DNA of 64,000 bases. It comes from Carnobacterium maltaromaticum DSM 20342 (GTDB lineage: Bacteria; Bacillota; Bacilli; Lactobacillales; Carnobacteriaceae). Positions within the stretch are counted from its first letter, which is position 1. Each line of letters begins with the position of its first letter. The stretch spans positions 2,976,001-3,040,000 of the forward strand of contig NZ_JQMX01000001.1 of the NCBI RefSeq assembly GCF_000744945.1, written 5' to 3'. Under the pieces are notes generated by a model. It ran no database searches. It had not been told where the DNA came from and saw only the letters and a program-made list of their open reading frames with translations. Of this stretch, positions 1 through 9,779 are shown piece after piece. The translations under genes were made by a program, and so were the position numbers.

Positions 1-178
1 CTCCAGAAGAAACTAAAATAACTTCTTTTCCTTGATTTTTTAAATCAGTTAAAACAAAAGCTAATTTTTCAATGCGTTGTAAATTAATCGCGCCAGTCGG
101 GTACATTAACGTACTGGTTCCAACCTTAATCACAATTCTTTTTAGTGTATTTAAATGAGCTCGGCTCAGTTCAACCAT
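1..178 (-). CDS. proB: Glutamate 5-kinase, N-terminal part (cut by window edge)
   Basis: Only the first 59 codons are inside the window, read from an ATG at 178 behind the strong ribosome binding site GGAGGAAACAAATC. The peptide begins MVELSRAHLNTLKRIVIKVG and continues with GTSTL and a later ILVSSG. This is the N-terminal nucleotide-binding pattern (KVGTS...VSSG) of the amino-acid kinase fold of glutamate 5-kinase, which phosphorylates glutamate in the first step of proline synthesis. It starts 26 bp after the stop of the acetyltransferase gene on the same strand, so the two are probably co-transcribed. A proA gene would be expected further downstream, outside the window. Family assignment is confident; completeness cannot be judged. 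Confidence 0.85.
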   Translation of the reverse strand, partial: MVELSRAHLNTLKRIVIKVGTSTLMYPTGAINLQRIEKLAFVLTDLKNQGKEVILVSSG

Positions 179-204
179 GATTTGTTTCCTCCAGTAATTG
201 ATGA

Positions 205-1425
205 TCAGAAATAATCTGAAAAATAAGGCTCGCCTTGTGGAATCACTTGCTCCAAACTTCGTAACGTGCGACTATCTGTATCTATTCGCTCCAAACGAGC
301 TAAATAAGAAGGACGACGATAACCCATTAACATTGTCGTTAAAGTTTGAATATCAAGTTTAACCGGACTGCCAATTGGCTCACTTGTTAAGGTTAAGGAA
401 CCTTCTTCATTAAAGGAAAGCCCAAATACTCCTTGATTCCATTCGAGCATCGGATCTTCGACTACAAAATGAAAATCAGGAACATAAACCATTTCAAATG
501 GATATTCTTTAATAAATTCAGCGACATCGACAATTCGTGCCATAAAATTAGGTTGAATCGTCTCTACAATCTCACTATCTTCTAAAATAAAAGCAATCGG
601 TTCATTCTTGTACAGATGTCCTTCAATTTTATCAATCATCGAAAAGTGAGCCGTGATAAAATTCCAAAGACCTTTACGCGCTTCTTGATTAATATAAAAC
701 ATTTCTTTCATATGGAAGACATCTTCTGCAATCCAGTAAAAAAGGCAACCTGTCGGCTCGTCGTTTTCATCATAGTAAACAGCAGCAATTCGTTCGCCTT
801 CATTCTCCCAACGCCAATATTCTTCCCAAGCCAACTCATCACGAATAAGAGCACCATGAGTAATACGCGCGAAAGCATCATAAACCGCAATCACATCTGG
901 ATGATCTAATTCCAGTCTCTCAACATAACCTGTGACAGGAACCGTTTTGGGAAGTTGCGTATCTTTAAAAGTAAAGGTCATTTTATCTGAAATGATTTCC
1001 CAACCCTTACGACGATAATAAGGGATAGAGTAGGGGAATAGATAAGAAATCCATTGTCCATTTTTGCGCATCATTTCTAAGCTTTCTTTCATTAAATGAT
1101 GCATTAAACCCAAATTGGCATATTCAGGATATGTTCCCACACCAGTAAGTCCGCCCATTTTAAAAATTTTTCCACGAATATTTACTTCGCAAGGATAAAT
1201 AGCTAGTTGTGAAATTAATTTTTCATCATCAAACCAGCCAATGACATCGGCTTTTCTTAATACGGGTCGTTTAGCTTTGACTAAATCATCATCTTCATAG
1301 CCAACTTCCTGTAAATCTTGGTTCGTCACTTGAAATACGTAACGCAAAAGTTCATTAAATTGTTCTAAATGCTGCATATCGACTGACTTCATTTTAAATT
1401 GTTTTGTCTGGTCCTCTAATGACAT
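205..1425 (-). CDS. GNAT acetyltransferase, Eis-like (406 aa)
   Basis: The 406-residue length, an N-terminal GNAT domain and a long C-terminal half match the Eis-type acetyltransferases, which combine two GNAT-like lobes with a sterol-carrier-like C-terminal domain and acetylate amines, including aminoglycosides in some members. The acetyl-CoA-binding region is visible around residues 92-112 (GVGTYPEYANLGLMHHLM), followed by the PYSIPYYRRKGWE segment common in this family. The start is the ATG at 1425, preceded by a GAGGG-type site. It lies directly upstream of proB. Its natural substrate cannot be read from sequence, and resistance should not be assumed. Confidence 0.85.
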   Translation of the reverse strand: MSLEDQTKQFKMKSVDMQHLEQFNELLRYVFQVTNQDLQEVGYEDDDLVKAKRPVLRKADVIGWFDDEKLISQLAIYPCEVNIRGKIFKMGGLTGVGTYPEYANLGLMHHLMKESLEMMRKNGQWISYLFPYSIPYYRRKGWEIISDKMTFTFKDTQLPKTVPVTGYVERLELDHPDVIAVYDAFARITHGALIRDELAWEEYWRWENEGERIAAVYYDENDEPTGCLFYWIAEDVFHMKEMFYINQEARKGLWNFITAHFSMIDKIEGHLYKNEPIAFILEDSEIVETIQPNFMARIVDVAEFIKEYPFEMVYVPDFHFVVEDPMLEWNQGVFGLSFNEEGSLTLTSEPIGSPVKLDIQTLTTMLMGYRRPSYLARLERIDTDSRTLRSLEQVIPQGEPYFSDYF

Positions 1426-1613
1426 AAAAATCCCTCGCTCTTTTTAGTTAAAACCTGGAAGTTTCCCAGTTTTTTCATACCTAAGTTTATTATACCTATT
1501 TTAGCAGTTTCTATCCGAAAAAACTATCCTTTACGCTAGATTCACAATCAAGTTTGTTCTTTACATTTTTAAAAATAAATATTATAAAACAATGAGATTT
1601 TTTGTGATATTTC

Positions 1614-1642
1614 TTTACATTTAAAGTTAATTTTGTTTAAAT
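1614..1642 (+). promoter_or_regulatory. Putative promoter of the GH18 gene
   Basis: TTTACA (1614-1619) and TTAAAT (1637-1642) are separated by exactly 17 bp in an AT-rich region ahead of the endoglycosidase gene. The -10 is imperfect. The rest of the 343-bp gap between the divergent acetyltransferase and GH18 genes shows no gene. Confidence 0.4.
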
Positions 1643-1711
1643 GAAATTGAAGTAAGACATAGGCAAATAGTCGGAGGTGGTTCTATATAAGGTGAAACGT
1701 GGTAATTTTTT

Positions 1712-1725
1712 AGAAAGCGTTATCT
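1712..1725 (+). promoter_or_regulatory. Candidate catabolite-responsive element (cre)
   Basis: AGAAAGCGTTATCT matches 13 of 14 positions of the lactococcal cre consensus WGWAARCGYTWWMA. It lies 44 bp before the GH18 start and downstream of the proposed promoter, a position where CcpA can block elongation. Carbon control would fit a glycan-degrading enzyme. The call rests on pattern match only. Confidence 0.45.
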
Positions 1726-1768
1726 TTAACTGTAAGACGAACAAATATAATTAAAAAGGAGCTTTTAT

Positions 1769-2719
1769 ATGACGAAAAAAGCAAACGTTTTATTATTAGC
1801 AAGTCTACTTTTATTCAGTTGCCTTATTTTTCCTATTGGTGCAAAAGCCGAAAGCAACCAACAAGAACCAATCATGATGGCCTATTATCGGACATGGCGC
1901 GATGTAACAATGCCACATGATGCCAATTCTAATCTCCCAGATGCAAATGTTACGGCAATGACAGATATTCCAGAAAATCTTGATATTGTCTCAGTCTTTC
2001 ATTACGTAAAACCAGGTACGGATCAAATGAAATTTTGGAACACACTAAGAGACACCTATGTGCCAACATTGCATCAAAGAGGAACGCAAGTCGTGCGAAC
2101 TATTGATATTAGCGAACTGTTGAAAGTCCCACATGTGGGAGCCAAACCAACGGAAGCTGAATATGATCGTTATGCAGATGAATTGATTGCCACTAATTTA
2201 ACACCTTGGAATTTAGATGGACTTGATGTTGATATGGAATCGACTTTAACGAGTAGCCAAGAAGAAATGGCTGCTGGCGTCTTTAAAGCGCTAGGCAAGA
2301 AATTAGGACCAACCTCTGGCACAGGAAAATTATTGATTTATGATACAAATAAAGACAACCATTCCTTATATAAAAAAGTTGCCCAATACACTGATTATCT
2401 ATTCTTACAAGCTTATGGCAGAAATCCTAGTTTATTAGATAAAACCTGGGATACCTATAAAAATACTATTAGCCCGCAACAATTTTTACCAGGAGTTTCA
2501 TTCCCAGAAGAGCAAGATAAGAATCGTTGGGATGATACAATCGAACCTTACGAAACAAGCAGAGCCTATTCTTATGCAAAATGGAATCCAAAAGAGGGAC
2601 CAAAAGGTGGCATGTTTGTTTATGCTATTGATCGAGATGGTAAGAAATTTGGTGACGATACAATCACGAAGACCGATTTTAGTTGGACGAAACGTTTGAC
2701 GGATACAATGAAAGAATAA
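1769..2719 (+). CDS. Secreted GH18 endo-beta-N-acetylglucosaminidase
   Basis: A typical signal peptide (lysines, hydrophobic core, cleavage near AKA at residues 25-27) leads into a single GH18 domain. The catalytic motif DxxDxDxE is present as LDGLDVDMES, with D150, D153, D155 and proton donor E157. The 316-residue single-domain layout resembles EndoH/EfEndo18A-type enzymes, which release N-glycans by cutting the chitobiose core, rather than large multidomain chitinases. The start ATG follows AAGGAGC at good spacing. A candidate cre and a strong downstream terminator suggest a single-gene, carbon-regulated transcript. The likely role is feeding on host or dietary glycoproteins; exact linkage specificity is inferred. 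Confidence 0.87.
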   Translation: MTKKANVLLLASLLLFSCLIFPIGAKAESNQQEPIMMAYYRTWRDVTMPHDANSNLPDANVTAMTDIPENLDIVSVFHYVKPGTDQMKFWNTLRDTYVPTLHQRGTQVVRTIDISELLKVPHVGAKPTEAEYDRYADELIATNLTPWNLDGLDVDMESTLTSSQEEMAAGVFKALGKKLGPTSGTGKLLIYDTNKDNHSLYKKVAQYTDYLFLQAYGRNPSLLDKTWDTYKNTISPQQFLPGVSFPEEQDKNRWDDTIEPYETSRAYSYAKWNPKEGPKGGMFVYAIDRDGKKFGDDTITKTDFSWTKRLTDTMKE

Positions 2720-2801
2720 CAATGAAAATCAATTTAAATTGTGATAAGGATTTTATTTTTGCACAATCTATTATTAAGAACTATTGACTCCAGATATAGA
2801 G

Positions 2802-2836
2802 AAAAGCCTACCATAAAACATTATGGTAGGCTTTTA
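2802..2836 (+). terminator. Rho-independent terminator after GH18 gene
   Basis: A perfect inverted repeat (AAGCCTACCATAA and TTATGGTAGGCTT around an AACA loop) ends in a T run. Because A's precede the stem, it could also act on the opposite strand. From here to 3077 I see no gene or further clear signal. Confidence 0.9.
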
Positions 2837-3077
2837 TAATTCATAAAAAAGAAAATACCCGTAGGTTTGATCTCCTTGTCCATTTGATATCACAGTAAAA
2901 TTCCCAAAAAGTCATACTTAGTAAACCATAGTGAGTCAAAAAGAGCAGTTTAATCAACTCATTTTTTGATCGAATAAGTATTAATTTTTAAATAAGTGGT
3001 TATATTGATTTTGTCTCCAAAAGAATAATATCGAAGTTGGTTAGAGTGTTCTAATATAATAAGTTTTAATACGTAAA

Positions 3078-4589
3078 TTAGTTATTCGGACTCATTTTTG
3101 ATGAGACTATCCCGTTGAACTTTGTACGAAGAATTTGAATATCACTAGAAGATAGCTCATTACTAATGTAAGTAGCTTCAAAACGATCCAAATAGTTAAA
3201 TAGGTCAGGAATAACGGAGGTTGAAATACTGATATCTGCCTGAGTAGTGTCTGAAGAGGATAAAAAAATAAGATTAAATTCATGAGAAAAGATTGAATTT
3301 ATTTTCGAACATACTAAATTTTGGACAACCATGGATTGATCTGTAATGAACTTTAGGTAAATTGGTGGTTCAAAAAAAACTTGTTTTTCCACTATACTAA
3401 ATAATAAGGTATATCGATAAAGAAGATATTTTCCGTTCTCAAAATTTTGTTCAGGATACTTGGTTTGTAGGTGTCTGATAAAACTAGTCATCTCATGGTA
3501 TAAGCAAGGGTAATCATTGGCACTAATAATATCCGAATCATAGCCTCCCAAAGTACCAACAAAACCATTGTAAAAGCTAGCATGAATATGACTAGCTAAA
3601 GAATAAGTATCAAATAATCTGACATTTTCTTTAAGTAGGCGAAGTGAGTAATAATTTAATAGTTCTTCTTTGTGAATGACTAATGAGTAATAAGGATTAG
3701 AAGCTATTGACTGGTGGTTTTTAATAAAAAAATCGCCTAAAGTAGTTGTATAAATAAATGCCTCTGCCTGAAGTTGGCTTAAAAAGAAAATAGCCTCATT
3801 TTCAGTCCAATTTATAGGGCGCAAAAAAGATGTGTTATCTATAGTTTCAAGGTATTTTTTTGAAATAGTATTACAGACACTCTGAGTCTCATTTTCTATT
3901 ACCGGATTGTGACCTAGTTTCCATCGATGATAGTTAACAGCGAATAAATAGCTTAATTTTTTTTGATAAGGATGATCCAAGGAAAGAAAGCTATCGCCAA
4001 GTAATTGCGTAAGAGTGGTTCGTACTTTTTGCTCAGAAATTGGAAAAGGCCAAGAAACTCCTTGATAAGTTGCCCAAAAAGCAAGATAAGCATAAAAACG
4101 AATTTGTAACTCATCACCAATTAAATAGTAGTAACGCTTTTTGCTTTTTAATTGTATATTAAATGGAATAATTTGTTCCCTAAATAAATGAATGGTTCTT
4201 CTAAATGTAGATTCACTAATGTAATGCTCAGTTGAAAACTTGATACGATTTAATTCTTCATCAAAAAATATACTTTTTAATAATTGCACAGAAATACTTT
4301 GCTCAACAATAAACGTGATAAACATAACTAACTGAATTTCATCTTTAAATGAGCAGTAAACTTTGTTATTTTTGATTACTTGGATTAATTCTTGACTACT
4401 ATCAAATATTTCAGCTTGTTCCTTGAGTTTTAATAAGTATTTCATGATAGTTCGACGCTCGTAAGAAGTCTTTTTTGCAAGATCGTCGATACTAATCCAA
4501 TCTCTTTGTTTATTAATCAATAAAAGCAGTGTTAAGAGAATAAGTGTTTCTTGCTCTAAAATTCGACGTGCTTCTTTTGTAAGTTCCAT
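3078..4589 (-). CDS. Mga-like transcriptional regulator (copy 1, 503 aa)
   Basis: The 503 residues have the layout of Mga/AtxA-family virulence regulators: an N-terminal winged helix (residues about 25-70, with DDLAKKTSYERRTIMKYL), a second Mga-type HTH (about 130-165, ISESTFRRTIHLFREQI), then a long helical region like the PRD-type modules of the family and a small C-terminal domain. Start ATG follows AAGGAGATAAAC. It is divergent from the MucBP/LPXTG gene across 443 bp, and small protein A follows that gene, so these are its likely targets. Overall divergence from the other two Mga-like proteins of the window is high. Whether it senses PTS phosphorylation cannot be seen. Confidence 0.82.
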   Translation of the reverse strand: MELTKEARRILEQETLILLTLLLLINKQRDWISIDDLAKKTSYERRTIMKYLLKLKEQAEIFDSSQELIQVIKNNKVYCSFKDEIQLVMFITFIVEQSISVQLLKSIFFDEELNRIKFSTEHYISESTFRRTIHLFREQIIPFNIQLKSKKRYYYLIGDELQIRFYAYLAFWATYQGVSWPFPISEQKVRTTLTQLLGDSFLSLDHPYQKKLSYLFAVNYHRWKLGHNPVIENETQSVCNTISKKYLETIDNTSFLRPINWTENEAIFFLSQLQAEAFIYTTTLGDFFIKNHQSIASNPYYSLVIHKEELLNYYSLRLLKENVRLFDTYSLASHIHASFYNGFVGTLGGYDSDIISANDYPCLYHEMTSFIRHLQTKYPEQNFENGKYLLYRYTLLFSIVEKQVFFEPPIYLKFITDQSMVVQNLVCSKINSIFSHEFNLIFLSSSDTTQADISISTSVIPDLFNYLDRFEATYISNELSSSDIQILRTKFNGIVSSKMSPNN

Positions 4590-5032
4590 GTTTATCTCCT
4601 TGAGTCTTTTTTTCTATCATTATAGCTTAGCAATAGAGATATGTCTCTTATTTTGTTATCCTTTATAACTTTTTATTTAAACACCGTTAGTTACGGAGTT
4701 GCGATTACGTTGGAGGCGTATAGTGAATTTTAGTGTTAATCAAGAGTATGGGAGTAAATATAAAAGATATAGAAATTATCATAATATTCTTCGATTAAAG
4801 ATTGGTAAAAAGGTTGAACTAAAAGAGACTATCTTTTAGTTTAATCTTTATATTAGTAGTTAATCTATTTGAAAAACTGTCAAGTAGTGTTAATTTTAAG
4901 TGCATAAATTGAGCATTTTTAATACTCTTTTTTTGTTATTCTTTTTGTAATAAATAAAATTAAAGGAGCAAAGAATATTCTGTTTTAAACAAAGATACAA
5001 AAGGTGAAACTATATGTGTTAGGAGATTAGTT
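4590..5032. other. Divergent intergenic region between Mga-like gene and MucBP gene
   Basis: These 443 bp hold no gene. A 10-bp perfect inverted repeat (AACTAAAAGA at 4817-4826 and TCTTTTAGTT at 4832-4841, 5-nt loop) sits in the middle and could be a terminator-like hairpin or a regulator site. The MucBP start is preceded by AGGAGATTAGTT. No convincing -35/-10 pair was found for either gene. Confidence 0.5.
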
Positions 5033-6355
5033 ATGAAAATTAAATTTTGGAAAAGTACGGCAGAGGTTATAATAATTAGTTCGCTATTTTTTTGTTCAGT
5101 TTCAAGTATATCAGCATCAGAAAGCAAGGGTTATGTAATGGAAGATATGTATCAAGAACCAGAATTGTTACCAATTCAAAAGCTTACTGTTAATAAATTA
5201 TATAAAAAAACACTCACTCTTCAAGATAATCCTAATGGTGGATCGGGTATAAAAAATAACGTTAAAGTATCTTTGGAGGGCTCTCTTGCAACAATGTTTT
5301 TCACTAATGTTAGATACAGCGAAGAAAAAGTAGGAGATCATTCTAGATATGGCTATGTTGATATTGAAGGAATGCCAACTGTTGAAGGAGAAGTTAATGT
5401 TTACTTAACCTACGAGGATGGGGCAGGTAATCAGGCAAGCTATGTTTTACCACTACAAGCCAATTTTTTGCCAGCCTCACCAGTAACAATACGTTATATA
5501 GATGCAGGAGGATTAGAAATAAATTCTCCAAAACTTATTAGCGGAAATGTAGGTGATAATTATGATAGTAGTACGGATGAGTATAAGTTAAGAATTGAAG
5601 GGTATGTACTGAATGAGTCACAATTACCATCAAATGCTTTAGGTGTACTAAGTGAAGATGCGCAGACTGTGACGTATGTGTATGACAAAATACCAACCAA
5701 AGCTGAGGATGTTAAGATTGTGTATTTGGATCCTGATGGATTGGAGATTCATACTCCAAAACTTATTAGTGGAAATATAGGGGATGCTTATGACAGCCGA
5801 ACAGATGATTATAAATTACTGATTGAGGGATACGAATTAGATCAATCTCAATTACCCAATAACTCTACAGGGATATTGAGCGAAAATCCTCAAACTGTAA
5901 GGTATATATACCATAAAATACCTGTCAAAGCACAGGATATTAGAGTGATTTATTTGAATAGTGAGGGATTAGAAATTCATGCTCCTCAATTTATTAGTGG
6001 AAATATAGGGGATGCTTATAATGTCAGTACAGAAGAATACAAGATAAAAATCGAAGGGTATACCTTAGACGAGTCACAATTGCCAAAAAACGCCTTTGGT
6101 ACTTTGGGTGAAACGGGTCAAACTATAACCTATGTGTATAAAGAAATAGAAATTACAAGTGGAGTAGTCGATCAACCAATGGAAAAATCATTTGATGACC
6201 AGGATAATAAAAAAATAACATTAATAAGCAGCCGGGATTTGCTACCTAAAACAGGGGAAAGAAAAAATTCATCTTATGCTATATTTGGTCTCATTATTTT
6301 AAGCTTATTTGGTTTGATGATTGGTATTTCAAAAAATAAAAATGTATCTAATTAA
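5033..6355 (+). CDS. MucBP-repeat LPXTG-anchored surface protein
   Basis: This 440-residue protein has a signal peptide (residues 1-28, cleavage near ASA), a unique N-terminal domain (about 35-148), three tandem MucBP modules (about 150-219, 224-295 and 300-370) and a sortase signal: LPKTG at 404-408, a hydrophobic stretch and a short basic tail. Each module carries the same core, for example LISGN.GD.Y followed by EGY.L..SQLP. MucBP modules bind mucin or related glycans in lactic acid bacteria, so a mucus adhesin is likely. The gene is divergent from Mga-like copy 1 and is followed by small protein A after 198 bp. The N-terminal domain is not recognised. Confidence 0.9.
   Translation: MKIKFWKSTAEVIIISSLFFCSVSSISASESKGYVMEDMYQEPELLPIQKLTVNKLYKKTLTLQDNPNGGSGIKNNVKVSLEGSLATMFFTNVRYSEEKVGDHSRYGYVDIEGMPTVEGEVNVYLTYEDGAGNQASYVLPLQANFLPASPVTIRYIDAGGLEINSPKLISGNVGDNYDSSTDEYKLRIEGYVLNESQLPSNALGVLSEDAQTVTYVYDKIPTKAEDVKIVYLDPDGLEIHTPKLISGNIGDAYDSRTDDYKLLIEGYELDQSQLPNNSTGILSENPQTVRYIYHKIPVKAQDIRVIYLNSEGLEIHAPQFISGNIGDAYNVSTEEYKIKIEGYTLDESQLPKNAFGTLGETGQTITYVYKEIEITSGVVDQPMEKSFDDQDNKKITLISSRDLLPKTGERKNSSYAIFGLIILSLFGLMIGISKNKNVSN
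5480..6142 (+). repeat. Three in-frame MucBP-coding repeats (about 216-228 bp each)
   Basis: Three consecutive units of about 72 codons encode the MucBP modules. Blocks such as ATTAGTGGAAATATAGGGGA recur nearly unchanged in units 2 and 3, pointing to recent duplication or gene conversion inside the gene. Confidence 0.8.
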
Positions 6356-6553
6356 AAGGATATATTGCCTACATGAATTGCTTTAAAATATATATTTCCA
6401 ATTTTTTAAGTGTTATATTTTTCCGTTTAACCAAAGTTCCGACCTAGGATAATGAAGTTGAAAGATTTATAATTTGCTAGAATAGAAGTCGGTAATATAG
6501 TTGCCATCATTTCTTTTTTAGTATGGATATATTATAGACAGGAGGATAAAGAA

Positions 6554-6760
6554 ATGTTAATTGAAGATTATTGGGTAGACAGTACTTTATATTATGTAGA
6601 ATTTATAACACTAGATGACAGAGTTATAAAAAAAGAATTAATTTTTCCAATGGGATTACCAGAGGAATGGGTAAGAGATTTTGTTAAATCTAGTTTTGCA
6701 CAAGTAAAAGAAGTGAAATTAGTTGAATATATGTCAGAAGTACTATGCGCTAAAGGATAA
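6554..6760 (+). CDS. Small protein, family S copy A (68 aa, unknown function)
   Basis: A 68-residue soluble acidic protein beginning MLIEDYWVDSTLYYVEF, with a strong site (AGGAGG, 8 bp before the ATG). It has no signal peptide or membrane segment. It aligns along its length with three other small proteins in the window (29504, 37054 and 56751): an N-terminal IE..W.D...Y.VE pattern, then a variable middle, then a C-terminal E(V/I) block with a following acidic-hydrophobic run. The late part (VKEVKLVEYMSEVL) matches the EI...EI.EGL block of copies C and D only loosely, making A the most diverged copy. It lies between the MucBP gene and an ABC transporter. I know no family for it. Confidence 0.75.
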   Translation: MLIEDYWVDSTLYYVEFITLDDRVIKKELIFPMGLPEEWVRDFVKSSFAQVKEVKLVEYMSEVLCAKG

Positions 6761-6890
6761 AAATGGAGAGGTTTTACTGCTTATAATTGAATATATTTCT
6801 GAGATTTTTTAATAGATAGAAGGAATATAGTTGAATACAAATAAGAATGTGGAGACAGATAGAAATGTGTGAAAATATGGGGGATTTTTT

Positions 6891-7664
6891 GTGAGGGATT
6901 CTATTTTAAGAGCAAAAGGATTAATTAAATCATTCGAGTCGGGAAATAACATCATTAAAGCAATTAATGGAATTGATATTGAAATACTTAAAGGCGAGTT
7001 TGTTGGAATAATGGGAGCATCTGGAGCTGGAAAGTCAACATTCTTAAATATCCTGTCAACAATTGATACTCCCACTAAAGGTTCTGTAGAAATTAATAAT
7101 AAACTATTGGCTTCATTTAATGAGAAAGAGCTTGCGGATTTTAGACGTAACGAATTAGGATTCATATTTCAAGATTACAATTTATTAGATACATTAACTG
7201 TTAAGGAGAATATTATTTTACCTTTAACATTAGGAATGAAAAAAAGTTTGAGCAAAACAATGAAAATAGAAGAGCGATTCAAAAAAATTACTCAAATATT
7301 TGATATTTTTGAATTAGAAAGCATGTATCCATTAGATTTATCAGGAGGACAAAGACAAAGAGTTGCTGCAGCTCGAGCTGTTATAACAAATCCAGCCTTA
7401 ATATTTGCAGATGAGCCGACAGGAGCGTTAGATTCAAAGTCAGCTAGCAAGTTACTTCAATTGCTTGATGGCTTAAACAAAAATGAAGAGGCGACTATTG
7501 TAATGGTTACTCATGATGCTGTTGCAGCTAGCTATTGCCAACGTATTCTCTTTATTAGTGATGGAATAATAATTCGAGAATTAAGCCGTTCAAATTTAAC
7601 AAAAGGAGAGTTTCTAAAGGAAATCTTGGAAGAAATTGAACGAGTAGGTGGTGAGGTTTCGTGA
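6891..7664 (+). CDS. ABC transporter ATP-binding protein, BceA/MacB type
   Basis: The 257 residues hold Walker A (GASGAGKST), signature LSGGQRQRVAAARA and Walker B followed by DEPTGALDSKS. This is the pattern of the BceA/LolD/MacB branch that works with FtsX-type permeases in antimicrobial-peptide sensing, resistance or export. The start is a GTG at 6891 behind GGGGG; upstream ATGs are out of frame. It overlaps the next reading frame by 4 bp, so the pair is one operon. No BceR/BceS two-component pair is nearby, unlike most complete Bce modules. As the permease is frameshifted, this ATPase may no longer have a working partner. Confidence 0.88.
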   Translation: MRDSILRAKGLIKSFESGNNIIKAINGIDIEILKGEFVGIMGASGAGKSTFLNILSTIDTPTKGSVEINNKLLASFNEKELADFRRNELGFIFQDYNLLDTLTVKENIILPLTLGMKKSLSKTMKIEERFKKITQIFDIFELESMYPLDLSGGQRQRVAAARAVITNPALIFADEPTGALDSKSASKLLQLLDGLNKNEEATIVMVTHDAVAASYCQRILFISDGIIIRELSRSNLTKGEFLKEILEEIERVGGEVS

Positions 7665-9575
7665 GTTTTTTTGGATTAGCTTTAAATAATGTTCGTAAAA
7701 ATTTAAAGGACTACCTCCTTTTTATATTATCTCAAATTGTAACCACGGTAATTGTATATACTTTTATTTCATTGATTTTGAATCGAAATGTGCAAGATGC
7801 TATTGAAAATGGACTTATTTTTTATGTTTCCTTATCAATTGCTGGTATCATATTAATCCTTTTTGTGGTTATTTTTAATGGTTACATGTCAGCTTTAATG
7901 AACAAAAAAAGAAAGAAAGAAATTGGCATTTACACACTAATTGGAATAAAAAAGTTTCAAATGGGAAATCTATTAGCCTTAGAAACCATTATTCTAGGAG
8001 CGATCTCATTAATAAGTGGACTTTTAATTAGTGCATTTTTTTCAAAATTTATTATTGATCTATTTTTAAAAATTACACAAATAAATTTGGAAAATAGTTT
8101 TTCAATAAGTTGGACAGGGATGATTTTAACTAGTTTATTATTTCTTATTGTAATGGTTTTTAATGTCATTAGTAACTATAAAATAGTTTATCGTCATTCT
8201 CTTATTGCACTACTTAAGGAAGAAAAAAATACAGCATTTAGGTAAAGAAAGTGGAATTCTTGGTATAGTAGGACTTGTCTTAATTGTCATTACTTATATT
8301 CAGCTTTTGCTTCCTAATTCTAAAATTAATCTTTTTAATTATTTGGGAATAAAAGCCTCAACACCATTGGGCTCAGTTCTCATTGCAACTTTATTGGTTT
8401 TAGGTACTTATTTAGTAATAAAAATGTTCTTACCTTTTATTATTAGAAAGTTATCAGAAAATAAAGAAATATACTACAACAACAATAATATGATAGCTTT
8501 ATCAAATTTACGTTTTAATCTAAAATCACAAATTAATCTAATGTCATTGGTGTCATTATTGATTACTGGAACATTGTTGGCAGTTGCTTTTTCGAGCACT
8601 TTATATTTATCTATTAATAAAAATTCAGTAAATCTTATACCAGCATCCTATCAATTAACAAATTCAACTCAAGAATTAGATACAAAAATAATAGAAGCAA
8701 TTCCAAAAGGAAATCTTTATTTTAGCAAAACAGTTCGAACTTTTTGGCAAGATGATAGTGAATATTTATCAATAGGAGAATACGAACAATTATTAGAAAA
8801 AGAGGGACAACCTAGTTCCGATATAAAGCTTGGTGAAGGCGAAACCTATGCCATTATTTCGAATGAACAAACCTCAAAAAAAGAGTTGACTCAAGACTTT
8901 GAACAATCCTCTAGTAGAAAACAATTAGGACTAAATCAAATTAAAGAGTTTTCAACTTTAAAACCATTCAATCCAAAGAAAAACTTATTCATAGTTCGTG
9001 ATGATGTTGTAAAAAAGTTAACCAATTTCAATGTAAATAAATATACTATGATCGATTTGAAAGCAAACACAGACTCTGTTAGTCTTGCAAAACAACTGAT
9101 TTCATTGGCTAACGAAGATAAGAATGGCAGTTTAGTATCAATCCATTTAACGTCATCAACTTTAGTGAGATATGAAGCAGCAACTTCAGGGGGATTATTT
9201 TTATTTGTCAGTTTTTTTGTTAGTTTTGTATTTGTTTTTGCAACAGGATCAATCTTATATTTTAAACAATCAAACGAGGCCTATAGCCAAATAAATCAGT
9301 TTAATCTAATGAATAAACTAGGTATGGACGAAGCTAAAATAAAAATTATTATTTCAAAACAACTGAGAATTATCTTTTTTATCCCGTTATTTATTGGAAT
9401 ATTACATTGTGTCTTAATGATTTTAGCTAATTATTTGTCTTCAGGAACAAATATCCGTCATTATTGGCCGCTCATAATTGTAATTCTTGCCTATATTTTG
9501 ATTTTTTATTTCTACTTTGTAGTTACCGTAAATCGTTACAAAAAAATAGCCATTATCAAACCTCTTGAAAGATAG
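7661..9575 (+). pseudogene. FtsX-type ABC permease (BceB-like), frameshifted
   Basis: Two reading frames together encode one BceB-type permease of about 650 residues, the usual family length. Frame 1 (7661-8245) holds the N-terminal membrane helices and first FtsX domain and ends after the segment HSLIALLKEEK. The family sequence continues in the +1 frame as IQHLGKESGILGI and runs to 9575 with the large extracellular domain and the last FtsX domain. The switch point is a run of seven A's at 8223-8229; removing one A would restore one open frame. It may be a true null mutation, phase variation in a homopolymer, or a sequencing error. The gene follows its ATPase with a 4-bp overlap. Confidence 0.8.
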
Positions 9576-9779
9576 GTCGTAATATAATAAAAGAAATTTT
9601 TTAAAGTACTTTATTAATGCTGATATCTTTACTATGTTTTACTAGCAGGATCATCAAAATTTTTGGATTCTAACTAAATACGTAGTTATTCAGATTGTTT
9701 TTTAGTAACTCTTTTATTAGATAATTGGCTGATGAAAAATGTCCAGGTAATGTAGAAAAAAGAGAATGAGGATTTTAAT

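Noticed and set aside
5480..6142. Regular repeat spacing that could suggest a CRISPR-like array
   Set aside because: The units are in frame and encode MucBP modules.
8205..8250. Programmed frameshifting as the explanation of the split permease
   Set aside because: An A run is slippery, but no stimulatory hairpin or pseudoknot is evident and homologous permeases are made from one frame; left as one of several options under the finding.
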